Position numbers and translations under genes: made by a program
Assembly (NCBI GenBank): GCA_006384855.1
Contig: VCJN01000243.1
Span: 187,526-251,525 of the forward strand
Reading direction: 5' to 3'
Source of the DNA: Tetraselmis striata
Taxonomy: Eukaryota > Chlorophyta > Chlorodendrophyceae > Chlorodendrales > Chlorodendraceae
Length of the DNA: 64,000 bases
The notes under the pieces: generated by a model
Database searches by the model: none
Seen by the model: only the letters and a program-made list of their open reading frames with translations
Told to the model about the DNA's origin: nothing
Part shown: one piece after another, positions 36,160 to 47,425 of the stretch
Numbering within the stretch: position 1 is the first letter of the stretch
Layout: each line of letters begins with the position of its first letter

Positions 36160-36444
36160 GGTGACGCACGGATGTACGGATGAGAATTTCACACGGGTGG
36201 TGAGCCGGGTGTGGTCTTGAACAACCTGGGTTGACCTTGCTCGCAACAGCTTGCGAGACAGTTAATCGCTGCGTGAAACGCAGCGAAACTGGAAGATGGC
36301 AGGCTCAGTTGTTATGGCTGCTTTTATGCCTACTCGTGCTGCACCCAAAGCGGGTGCAACGAAAGGTGCCTAGTAACTCGTACCACTGAGCGGAACGGTA
36401 GCCGGAAAAGCGGTTAGGGAAAGGAGGAAACCCCATAAACAAGT

Positions 36445-38666
36445 AGAGCGGTCTACCGGTAGAGCATATCCCGTGTCATACATGCCTTAGAACAAAACAA
36501 TAATATTATATATGCGCAGCACAATTACGCAGTAACGTTATGGAGATACGTGGCCCGGACTCTGAACCGGGCGTGCGCGTCACTCGACATCCATCCCGCC
36601 TCGTGCGAGACGATGCGGCGGGCCGCTTTTCGCTGTTAGATAGGATTATATTTCGCGGTTTTTGTTGAAATTTTAATACTATTACACCCTTCCACATAAG
36701 TCCGGGTTTTGCATTTTCGATCTCAAAGCGCATGCATGGGCGAGGATAACGCCGGCTGCATGTGCATGCATGCTAACTACAGTGGGAATAGTTCGGGCGA
36801 ACGCCTATTGTGCGCTTACTTTATACCCACCCGCGCGACAACACGACCATTTGTGGGCGCTCTTTATAAACGCGAAATCAGTGCATGATGCGTTGGCGCC
36901 AGAAAGTTGTGGGTTGCGCCAACCGTCCAAACCTATGGAAATAGCGGCACTCGTCGCACCAAACTCGGTGGATACGGCCCTTGGCATAAGTTGCACACAC
37001 CGTGCGTGTAGGCCACTGAAAGCATGTCGCTATAGGCACGACGTGACACCCCAACGACAAGTTGGCCACTGTGGGGAGCAGTTTTGGGGTGAAAATGCTG
37101 CTGTTTCTGTGGCGAACGCACGTAGGAGAGGCGCTCGATGGCCCCCTTGGCGTAGGGCAATGCTCTACTATGGACGCGCGTGGTGGAATGCCAGTTGCAC
37201 CGTTTCGTGGGCGGGGTGGCGCGGTAGGGGAGTGGACTCTGATTAATATGAAATTCCTTGAAAAATGCTGCGGAAAATGGCATTTTGGCTGATAGATGTG
37301 TGTATCGCTAGGAGGTGGCACATGCCAAGTGTTGGTGGTCCGTGGTCATCTACACACATAACGCTCTCGCGCAACTGAGTATGGGGCTTAGACACGCACT
37401 TGGCGCAAAGCCACGCGCCCGATATGGCTGGGCACATGAGGCAGTGAGGGGCAACTTGGATGATCATCTTTGGGGATTTTTCCGGGGACCAAAAAATCGT
37501 TTTTTTATTTTTGAAGATTGTTTTCGACGCAGATTTGAACGAGGAATCGCGTGGTATTTTTTTAAAATTTTTCTGAGCAAACCCTGAGAAGTTATAGCGT
37601 TTTAAAGCCAAGGGGGTGTTGCTGCGCGTGGCCGACACTGATGCCATGCCAGTATCGCAACGCGCTATGTACTGGCCGCCGCCCACACGGCTGCACCCCA
37701 ACCAAATGCACCCGAGCCCCTCGCCAATGTGTTTCCTCACGCGTTCATGGCCATTCCGCCGTTTGGTTGTCTATTCACGCGCGTCGGCGTGTGCGTGATA
37801 CCGACCCTGGTTTTTAATGCAGTTGCAGGCGACGCCCATCCACGCACCAAGTGCAGCGTGATTCCCTAGTCAAAGGTCTTTAAGCTTCGGTTTAAGCCAC
37901 TCGTCATGCAGGTTTTGTAAAACCCTCTGAGATTCCAGGGTTTCATCTCATATACCCTACGTTCAGGTACCCTAGACTTCTGCCGAAAAGGGACCCCCAA
38001 CTTATGTGCAGGGGTGTAGTTAGGATTTGTTAGTGGTCGTTTTGTAAATTACTGTACACCAGTACAGGTACCCGCCAGGATGAGTCCCACCACTCGGATC
38101 ATCCGATATTGGCTGAGGTGACTCGGCCTTCGTCTACTCACGCGCTTTCGCGTGCTGTGACGACACTCCCTGGCTGATTACAGGTACCACAGAGTCCGCG
38201 ACCTCACCCGACCCGCAACCTCTCAGTGACGCCTATGCTTGTTCGCGGCTGCTGCGACGCACCAGCAACAAGCAAGAATACGAAGCAGTCGGTGAGGCTG
38301 GCTGCATAGCCAGGCATCGCGCCGATAGCTAGAATATCTCAGCCCACCTGGTGCAGCGCAGTGACCGCCGCCCCCCACTCGCTTTCCGCCCGCCCGATCT
38401 CGACTACTGGTCGGCAGGCGTCGCCAAGCACGCGCGATACACCGCAACCTGCCTTAAACCTGCAGTGGCAAGCCGGCAGCCCCGGCTACTCGCGCGGGCA
38501 GCCATCATACTAGGCAGCCGAAATACGTAGGGATTCGTCCGGATACAACAGACGTGAAAGGCCACCAAGCACACCCACCCTTATTAACCCCCCCCCCCCC
38601 CCCCCCCCGCTCTCTCTCCCTCTCCCTCCCTCCTCCTCCATTCGCGCGTGCGGCGCCCCAGGCAGC
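36445..38666. other. Gene-poor stretch upstream of the plus-strand glutamate kinase
   Basis: No gene supported. Open frames at 36770-37246 (plus) and 37243-37740 (minus) overlap extensively and match no motif I know. They may be an old transposon. A C homopolymer (about 38588-38608) lies 58 bases upstream of the kinase start codon. Confidence 0.4.
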
Positions 38667-39805
38667 ATGGAGACGCACGTGACGCAGGTCCCCAAGGCGC
38701 TCACGGAAGTGCACATCGGTGGCGCCAAGGTGCCCTTTCGCCTCCCCTGCCTTCCCTTTCGTCGCTGCCTTCACGGACGAAGCCTGCTGCTGCCGATCGC
38801 GCCCTGAGCTCTGCCTGCCTTTATTCGTCAGCATCTGTGCATGATCTGCCATCCAACCCCGCGCCGGTCTACATGACCACCTGGTCCTCGCGCGCCGAGA
38901 TATATTGTTGCCTATTGTATGTAGTCGCTACGGCACCCCATACTCGTATGCGGAACGAGCGGGGCTACGGGGAGTGACTGCTATACTTCGAGCGGACGAT
39001 CTCAGGTTCGGAACCGATGATGCTCCTATGTTGCCACTTCGCGAATAAACCATCCGGCTTGGAGTGGCTCCATACTCCGAACACCACAGTGGCTCCTCAG
39101 TCGCTACTCCATACTCTATACTCTCACCTATTCGGAACGTTTACTTTACTCGGGTCTTTAGATTGACTAACATGTATGATGTGCTGCTTTTGCTGTTATC
39201 GGTAAGGTCCAGCAAAGGCCCTATGTATCCCGCTCCAAATAGACTATATTGTGTGCCCCTGGGCCTTTCCGCTTGTTAGCCATGGCCCCGGGGCCGGGGG
39301 GGGGGGGGGGGGGGGGGCGGCTGTGCTGCCCTGTACTCGCCTGCTTATGCCAGTCTGTCTGCCGCAGCACATGCCGCGCGGCCTCTCGCACGTCCACCTG
39401 GGCGCGTACCGCAACGGGGCCAGCAGCAACGGCACCAGCACGCCGGAGGCGTCCTCCGGCCAGGCCTCCCCCCGCTCCGAGGTCGCGGAGTGCCGGCTGG
39501 AGCGCACGAGGCTCACGCATTCCCGGCGTGTCATCGTCAAGGCAAGAGCCCCCCCCCCCCCCCCCCCCTTTCGCAGTGCCATATGATGCCTGAACCGACG
39601 TACTAGTCTGCTGATACTGTCCATCCTGTGCTGTTCCGGCTGCCCCCCAGGTCGGCAAGCATGTGGTGTCGCGCCAGTGTGATGGCCGCCTCGCGCTCGG
39701 CCGCATCGGGAACCTGATAGAGCAGCTGGAGGGGCTGGTCCGGTGCGTGCCCACCTGTCTTGAATGCATTGCGAGCGTGCTTCCTGCGTGGCAGACGAAG
39801 GAAGC

Positions 39806-39848
<43 letters not shown>

Positions 39849-42602
39849 CGGCCCCAGGGGGGGGTGATGCTAATGGATCTGGGGGTCTCTGGCGCGAGCG
39901 CAGGAGCGGCCGTGAGATCATTCTGGTGACGTCTGGAGCGGTGGGATCTGGCGAGCAACGCATCCGGCGGGAGCAGATTCTGAACAGCAGCCCCCTGCAG
40001 CTGCAGACCCTGAAGGACGACAGCGAGAGGATGGTGGGACCCCCGCTTGTCCTTGCCCCCATTACAACCCATGTTTTTGAGAGGCTTTTGGAGCCATATC
40101 CTGGCTGCTTTTCGCTCCAACCCACAGTGAGTCCGGATTTATCGCTTTAATCACCACATTTTCGGCTGTTGTCAATCGGGTAACATCCCCAGACGCACGA
40201 ATTCGGCAACTTCAGGATAACCACCAGTACCACAAGGCAGCTGGTGGGATGTGGGGACGTGCTAATGCTCCGCGCCGATTTCCAAACCTGTGACCCGTAC
40301 CTCCTACCGCTAGCCCGTCGCCGGATGCAATCCGCCTGACGTCCGTGCGTCCCGCCACTGTACCCCGCAGCACAGTTAGGCTCCCCTATGGGCCGATTTA
40401 GCAGGTTGGGGCGCATGGGGGAGCATAGGTCGGGCATCAGTTGCCCCCATGATGGCGCTCGAGACGATTGTTGTGCGTGCCACCCGATGCCGCACCAGCT
40501 GGGCGGAGCAGTGGGTCAAAATTTCGAAGATTGATCAACACCCCCCCCCCCCCCCCCCCCCCAAAAAAAAGCACTTGCACACCTCCCCTGCCCCTTTCTC
40601 CTCGCGACCCCATGTGCCATGCCCTAACATATGCCGCCGCACACTGTAGGGGAACCCTGTGGGCGCAGACCGCCGAGCCGCCGCTGCGTCGGGGCAGAGC
40701 GGCCTGATGAGCCTGTACGACCTGCTGTTCAGCCACATGGACCTCTCCTGCTCCCAGCTGCTGGTGACGCGCAACGACTTCCTCGGGACCTCCTTCAAGA
40801 CAGGCATCCGCGAGGTGAAGCGCTGCCAACATGACCATGATCTGCATGCCGCAGGCGGTCTGAGGAGGGCTTGCTCTGAGAATGGCGAGAAGTTTGCGCA
40901 GTCCAGAACTTGATTCAACAAATAGATTAGACAGAAAGGGTGTATTTGCCTAATAATGCACCCATCCTATAATGAACTATATTGATGATAATGTACATGG
41001 AAAATATCTAGATGACAATGTACATGGACCGTGACTAGAGGGTGTTGACAGTATTTCCTATTTTCAATCGCTCGACACATAATTGTGTTTTATATTTTGT
41101 ATCACCTGAACAAGATTAGCAATTAGCAACACAGGGGGACACGTTCTGTAGACAGATATTTGTTGGAACTCGGTGCTAGAAAATGCTTCAACTAAAGTGC
41201 TAGACCTGCCCAACTGGATTGTACAGTGTTACGATCTTGGCGCGTGAGAGTTTGAAAGTTGTTCTCAGAACCTAATGAATGTACAAATGCATCTAGCTGC
41301 TTGCCTGTCGGGTGCCAGGTGCCTGACTCGGTGGTGCCTCCTCCCGCGTGCAGACCGTGGACCACCTGATCAGCATGAAAATCGTCCCCGTCTTCAACTG
41401 GAACGACGCCATCGACTTCGACCGCAGCTCCGAGGCCAGGACCAACGGGCACCTCGGCGACTACAGCATCGGGCCGTACTGGGACAATGACACGCTGGCG
41501 CTGATGCTGGCACAGGCGCTCCACGTGGACCTGATCGTAAGCTGATGGCAACGCCCTTGAGACGTGAAAAGAGCAGGCCGAGTGGGGTCTCGGAGGACCA
41601 TGTCCCTGACCGACATTTGGCCAACTAGGAAACCTAACCCCCCCCCCCCCCCCCCCCCCCCCCCTCCTCCCCCTCCCCCCCTGCCCTCTGCAACCTTGCA
41701 GATGATTCTGACCGACGTGGACGGACTTTATGACCACATGCCGCTGGATGAGTACGACACCTCCCCGCAGCTGATCCACACCTTCTGCCCCGAGATCCAC
41801 ACGCCCATGGTGCAATACACGTGCCCCAAGAGGAACTCAAACAAGCATGGCATGTCCTCCAAGGCGGACTGCGCGTGGAAGGCTGCGCAGAAGGGCATCC
41901 CCACTGTGATTGTCAACGGCAAGGGCTTCCGGCCAACCATGATGGAGGCAGTGAGCGCCCGCCGCCCATGCTTTCCGTGCCATCACGGCATGCCCATCAC
42001 CTACTGAAAGACCAGCCAGCTGCATTATTCCGCCACAAGATGCCAAATCAGTTGTGAGGCCGAGGGTTTTATGCCTTGCGTCAGCTGATCACGCTGCAAG
42101 TTGTTAAATATGCAAGAAGTTGGATTAGATCAGAGCATGCAAAGCACAGTGAGCTACACTACATGACTACACTATGCTACAGCAGTCCACACACATCGGA
42201 TTCTATTTGTTTTTTCTCTAGAGTATCTGAGCAACATTTCCTGTAGAAAATGACCCACAAGTCCCTCAAAACAAATAGAACCCAATACATGTGAACCTCT
42301 GCAGTGTAGCGCAGCGTACTGTACATGCTTTAGTAAGCTCTTCCCCACCCCCGGGGGGGGGGGGGGGGGGGGGGGGGGTAACCTAGCAGTACTTTTCATC
42401 ATGTTACCACATGAGCTGCAATGTTTCTTAGTACCATGACGTTCCTTGTTACGCGGGGCAGGTCAGCGGCGACCTGGTGGGGACCCTCTTTGACGTCAAG
42501 GCCGCCCGGAGGATGCTCAAGATGCACCACATGGTGCCAAACAACCTGGCGCATGCGCTTGCCAGCATGCCGCAGGACGCGGAGCAAGATTCCGCGCATG
42601 AG
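38667..42602 (+). CDS. Glutamate 5-kinase paralogue A, divergent; 3' end uncertain
   Basis: Amino-acid-kinase family enzyme expected to phosphorylate glutamate, the first step to proline. Exons: 38667-38729, 39368-39541, 39651-39742, 39904-40033, 40650-40814, 41354-41536, 41702-41950, 42462-42602, all in phase, about 399 aa. Conserved elements: VIVKVGKHVVS (kinase start), DGRLALGRIGNLIEQ, REIILVTSGAVGSG, GQSGLMSLYDLLFSHMD, YWDNDTLALMLA, MILTDVDGLYDHMP, VIVNGKGFRP. Oddities: the canonical NEND motif reads NWND, and the Gly-rich GRGGMSSK loop reads NKHGMSSK. Intron 2 has a GC donor. After 42602 a GT donor follows; an acceptor at 42678-42679 would add an exon, but the C-terminus cannot be fixed. 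No gamma-glutamyl-phosphate reductase domain follows, so this is kinase-only, unlike plant P5CS. The N-terminal about 75 residues are unlike the paralogue at 45136-47425. Confidence 0.8.
39809..39845. repeat. (GT)n microsatellite in intron 3 of kinase paralogue A
   Basis: A pure GT dinucleotide run of about 18 units lies between the exons ending at 39742 and starting at 39904. It generates long spurious open frames on both strands. Confidence 0.95.
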
Positions 42603-45135
42603 GTAACCCCCCCCCCCCCCCCCCTCTTTCTAATCCCAACCCGTTTGTGGTCTCACCTCGTTTCTACTGCGCCATTCAGTGCGGTCCCCATACCCCCAAA
42701 ATAATGATTGATTCCGTAACATCGCATTGCATTTTTCGCAAATTTAGTGCTGTTTTTCCTTTGAGTATTGTGATTGATTTCGTGTTTTCTAGGTTCTTTC
42801 TCTAATTTAGGGTGGGCGTGGGGACAGGATTAAAAAAAACACAAAAAAACTCGGGCCCTAGGTAGCGACTATGTTTGCGTTATTATCCAGGCAAGATGTG
42901 TACGGGTCCCATTTGCTTTTGAAGAAGGCATTTCTTAGTACCGCGACATGGGCGCTTCTGTTATGGATTGAGGTCGAAACAATCACACATATTACGAATG
43001 AAAGAACGCCAAGCTGGCACTCTGATTTCTACAGCAAATATTTGTGTGCTTCACAACGCGTCAGCACCCGTACTCGTACTCCTGTCGTCATGTATTAATG
43101 GTCGGGCCATATGTCTCCCTTCCTGACGCCATGGGTCCCCGCCCCCCCCCCCCCCCCCCCCCCCCCCCCTCAACGCGCGCATTCGTACAGATCAACCATC
43201 GCCGGAGCAATTCCCAGTCAAGACTCAGAGACGACAGCAGCAAGACAGGGAAACCTCCGTTGCCACCGATCGCCAATGAATGAAAGGCGGGCAGACCAGA
43301 CGCTGAGCGGAGACAGTGTGTGGTCATGTGAGAACATTTAAGGCAGAAATAACGCATAGGTGGCCGCGTAGTGTCGGTTGGCACTGCTGTTCAGGAAATC
43401 AGCAGGGCAGGCGCACAGCCATGAGAGATGAGAACTGTAAATAGAGGTTGGGATAAGCTCCTTAACACCCAAAAGCATGCCTGGGACTGGCCTCGCAGTG
43501 CTGCGACCCCGCCGCACACGTGCAAAAGTACGAATTTGCATTTATACCCTACCTGCGCTATATGGTCCACATACACTTACCATCATCGCACGGTAGTCTG
43601 AACTGATACCAGGCGGCACCATCTGGATCAGGGCGGAGGGGCCCTGGGTTTGCCTGCCATGGTCCTGCTGGGCAAGATGGTGGACTGACAGCAGTGAACA
43701 AATAGACATGGCAATTCAAGATTGTTTCGTACCCCCCCCCCCCTCCACACACACACCCTCGGACCCTATTAGTGACGACTGCAGCACACTGCAAGCAATA
43801 TCTTTCCGCAAATTACTTGATGTGCATAAAAAGTGTCGTCAGGCATATCCGCTCCGTTTTTGCGTGCTTGTGCCACCAGCGCTATTCAGCCAAGCTCCTA
43901 GCTTCCCCAGTCGCTGCTACATACAGGCGACTGGTGGCTAACGGGTGGGCCCCTGCCGCAAAAGGAGGTCGCCGCACGATGTAAACCACCCCTTAATGTC
44001 AGGGTCACTATGTCCCCCTCCCTCCAAACATCAGTCTCATGAGGGCCATCACGATTGTCATCACCCACCCATGTGTGCATCGTCTCATGGAGCGGAACAC
44101 TATCATTCGCTCTTTACATACAAAACAGGTAACAACAGTCTAAAACACAATAATCCCTTAGCTCTGGCAGCACCACGGATGGCTTCAATGCGGGAACAGC
44201 TTCGCTCTGGCGGGATCATTTTCTCAGGGGGAAGCTGCACCCGTTGGACATTCTGCATAGCAACCACGGCAGCAGGTGCCACTCGCCCCTCTCATCCCCT
44301 CTCCGGTGATGAGGTCAGAGGGGGTGAGATGATGAGGGCGACCGACGCGTGGTGTTCATCCTGAGCCAGTCGCGGTGTCCAGCTCGGACGAGATCTCGTC
44401 CTCCCCAATCGCTGCGGCCATGCCATTCATGTTGAACGATTGCACCCCCTGCAGCGTGACCATGAAGCAGCACAAGCAATGTTAGGAAGCATTCTTTATA
44501 GTGCCCATACAAGTGCATATGCGCGGATGTGTGTGTGTGTGTATATATATATATTCGGGCATCATAAACTATGGGGTATGTATATATACCATAATAGGAG
44601 TTTAATGATAACTTGAGTAACAAGCTGAGATGGTGGGGACTGTATAGGGAGTTGAAGTAAGGAATTACCTTACTTTTCCAGAGGAAGTAGTGTGGCCTAT
44701 TGCAGACCTATGCAAACCTCCGCCTAGATGGGCAGAATGCCGCAGGTACGCAACAGCGGCGCAATCATACCACACCATGCCATAGCAACTCCCGACATTC
44801 CGATACATATACCTTTCTGTCGGTTATCGAGTCGACGGGTGCCAATGCGGTAATGAGAACACTGCGAATCACAACCTGCAGTGTCCGTTCCAGGACAAAT
44901 CTAGAGGGAACTTAACGGGACTGCAGCGAATGATCTCAGAAATAGGTTGCTATTTTAGGCTTGTGATGAGGCTTCTTAAACTTGCATTGGCACCCGTAAG
45001 CGCTATCGAGAAACACCTGCTAAACTGAAGAGACATTAAAACTGACTGACGGGTACTTTATGGCAGTGTACACCAAACTCATGGATAGCACACTTTGCAG
45101 GTTTATGCCACAGTAGCATGGCAGAAGAGCCAGGT
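42603..45135. other. Intergenic region between the two convergent kinase genes
   Basis: It holds homopolymers (C at 43142-43169; C at 43731-43743), a GT/AT microsatellite (about 44529-44554) and three minus-strand exon-like islands bounded by splice consensus (43684-43581, 44252 downward, 44448-44356). I could not chain these into a gene. Confidence 0.4.
44356..44448 (-). CDS. Possible C-terminal exon of an unidentified minus-strand gene
   Basis: After a CTGCAG acceptor the minus strand reads GVQSFNMNGMAAAIGEDEIS, then SELDTATGSG and TGA, 31 codons without interruption. The composition is protein-like and acidic at the end. No upstream partner exon could be fixed between here and 45136, so the call is tentative. 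Confidence 0.25.
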   Translation of the reverse strand, partial: GVQSFNMNGMAAAIGEDEISSELDTATGSG

Positions 45136-47425
45136 TTATGCGCATGACATGGCGGCGGCGAGGGCAGGCAGCCGGGCGCATACGTTGGCCTTCGCCTTCT
45201 GGGTTCTCTCGTGGATTTTCCTCAGGCGCTCTGCGGCGGCGGTGTCGAAGAGCGTGCCCACAATCTCGCCGCTGATCTGGAGACAGCCGGAACAGGTCGG
45301 GGGGGGGGGGGGGGGGGGGGGGGGCGCGAGGGCGAAGGGGGTGGAGGGTTGATGCACTGAGGCAGTTGATGCTTTGCGGTGAGGTGGTCAGGCAAACAGC
45401 ATTGAGGCCAGCACGGTCATGGCTGCGTGGCAAGCAGGGGGTGGCCAAGCACTCACCGCTTCGACCAGCGCCGGCCGGAATCCCTTGCCGTTGATGATGA
45501 GGGTGGAGACGCCCTCCAGCGCGGCGCCCCAGGCGCTCTCCACCTTGCTGGACATGCCGCCCCTGCCCATGGTGCTCTTGGCTCCGAACTTGATGATTGG
45601 GTCGTGGACGGCGGGGCTGTACGTGGGGATGAGCTCCGAGTCCGGCAGGTCGGGGGCGCCGGTGAAGAGACCCTCCACGTCAGTGAGGCACACCTGTGTG
45701 CCCACAGTGAAACTGCGCTCAGCAGCCTGGCAGGATGCATCCATGCGAGTGTTGGAAGCTGGGCAAGGATGTGTGGGGTGGTGGTGGTGTGTTTGGGGGG
45801 AAGGGGGGGGGGAGGGGGGTTCACCAGCATGTCCGCCTGCAGCTGTACCGCCAGCAAGCGCGCCAAGCTGTCATTGTCCCAGAAGCGGCCGGAGGACTTC
45901 AGGTCTGCGATGGACTCGGTGGTGGAGTGGTAGCTGATGGCACTGTTGGGTCATGGAGGGAAAAGGGGGCACGCAGGGGGTGGAGGAGGGATCAATACCA
46001 AGGGTTGACACGGTAAATCAACTACTTTCAGGTGATGAACTCTACGACATCATGCTGCGGAACATGGCAGATGCACTGCGGCTGGGCGGTGGGCACGCAC
46101 TCGTTCTCGTTAAAGACCGGGATCACATTCATGCGCAGCAGGTGGTCTACCGTCTGCGCGGACACATGCAGCGATACAGGCTCAGATGTCCACGGGCAGG
46201 CATGGCCAAGGGGGGAGCGCAGCTCTGGCGAGGCCTGTCGGTGCAGAAGGTCCTTCTTGGGCGGACATGGAGCAGCGTGGCGCGCGCACCTGCTTCAGGC
46301 CAGCGCGGAAGTCGGAGCTGAGGAAGTCGTTTCTTGTGATGAGCAGCTGGCTGCACGCCAGGTCCATGTGCGAGAACAGCAGGTCGTACAGGGCCATCAG
46401 GCCACTCTGCCCGCAGGCGGCGGCTGCCCGGCGGTGCGCCTCCTTCCGCGCTGTCTCCGACTCATTGCGCTGAGGGTGCATCCGAGCGATATAAAAGGAA
46501 TGGGAGGGGGCGGATTCGGCACATGTGAGGTGGGCGGGAAGGTATGTTGGAGAAGCAAGATCAAAAGGGCAGGGTAATGCGCGCAGCGCGCTCACGTTGA
46601 AGCCCTGCAGCTCCAGGGGGCTGCTGTTGAGGATCTGCTCCCGCCGGATACGCTGCAGACCTGCGCCCACTGAGCCTGATGTCACGAGGATGACCTGCCG
46701 CCCACTCCTGCGGGGCGCAGCGACCGGGCCACGTTGTGCATGGTTGGGCTTCGAGGGCTGCTGAGGCACAATGTTCGGGGGATGGAAAGGAGGGAGGGCA
46801 TCGTCCAGACCGCTGTAGAGGACGTGGGCTAAATGTGCGGGATAGCGGCCCGGGACAAACAGGAAACAACAGGGGTGGTCTTGAAGGGCTGGGGGGTATC
46901 GCTGGTGCACCTGACCAGCACCTCTATCTGCTCAATGAGGCTCCCGATCCTGCCCAGAGCGAGTCTGCCGTCGGAGGCACGAGACACCACTTGCGTGCCG
47001 ACCTGCAGGCACGCCCAGTTGGGGAGGCGTGCTGGCAGAGTGAGCCGAGGAGACCGGGCGCGGGGCGAGGCGGAGCGGGCGCTGCAGTGTCGTGAGGCAG
47101 GCGGGCGGGCGAGGCAGGCGCGGTGACGCGGTGTACTGAACCTTGACGACGATCTTCCGCGCGGAGGTCACCCTGGCCCGGTCCAAGGCCGCCAGCGAGC
47201 TGTCGCTCTCCTGGCCGCTGGACACCACCTTGGGGTTGCTCAGCAGCCGAGGTACGGCGATATCCTCGGCAAACATGGCGGATGTCCCCAGATGGTTGAT
47301 CAGAGTGAAACGTGTTGAGTCGAGCCACCTGTGACCGTGCGAGGCGAAGGGTGGGGTAAGAGTGAACAAGCGTGTCAACGGGAGCAGAGGTGTGGCGGGC
47401 AGACCCACTTGCGAAACGCCGTCAT
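45136..47425 (-). CDS. Glutamate 5-kinase paralogue B, canonical, 9 exons, 378 aa
   Basis: Exons: 47425-47409, 47328-47142, 47002-46911, 46707-46596, 46469-46290, 46153-46101, 45942-45825, 45693-45457, 45276-45136. All phases match; stop TAA. The start ATG at 47425 gives MTAFRKWLDSTRFTLINHLG. ATP- and glutamate-site motifs of gamma-glutamyl kinase are intact: KIVVKVGTQVVS, DGRLALGRIGSLIEQIE, RQVILVTSGSVGAG, GQSGLMALYDLLFSHMD, VIPVFNENDAIS, FWDNDSLARLLA, VCLTDVEGLF, GRGGMSSKVESAWGAA, LIINGKGFRP. It ends with ISGEIVGTLFD and a short tail. Most exon borders coincide with paralogue A. One extra intron splits the NEND codon for Asp (46101/45942). No reductase or PUA domain follows. A sense-strand poly(C) lies upstream of the start and in introns 7 and 8. 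No clear transit peptide, so cytosolic or plastid location is open. Confidence 0.88.

Larger units (their letters stand above)
33201..36444 (-). mobile_element. Decayed tyrosine-recombinase element with split direct repeats (copy 2)
   Basis: Read on the minus strand the order is A1 (36444-36267), internal region, B1 (right end at about 33504), A2 (33500-33315), B2 (33314-33204). This is the A1-internal-B1-A2-B2 arrangement of Ngaro/PAT/TOC1-type DIRS-related elements. A1 and A2 are diverged from each other and A1 lacks its outermost bases. The internal region holds a broken Gag-like frame and a broken YR frame, both homologous to the element at 49349-52551. No reverse transcriptase or RNase H motif is present. 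Length is about 3.2 kb. Shared divergence points to an old insertion. Confidence 0.8.

Noticed and set aside
39221-40125. Two long overlapping minus-strand frames (299 and 293 codons) opposite kinase paralogue A
   Set aside because: They run through a (GT)n microsatellite and G/C homopolymers and lie antisense to phase-consistent exons with recognised kinase motifs.
41192-41815. 207-codon minus-strand frame
   Set aside because: Antisense shadow of kinase exons 6-7, including the poly(C) intron read as poly-Gly.
38667-42602. Bifunctional P5CS (kinase plus reductase)
   Set aside because: No reductase motifs follow either kinase. The downstream DNA is intergenic and the two genes converge.
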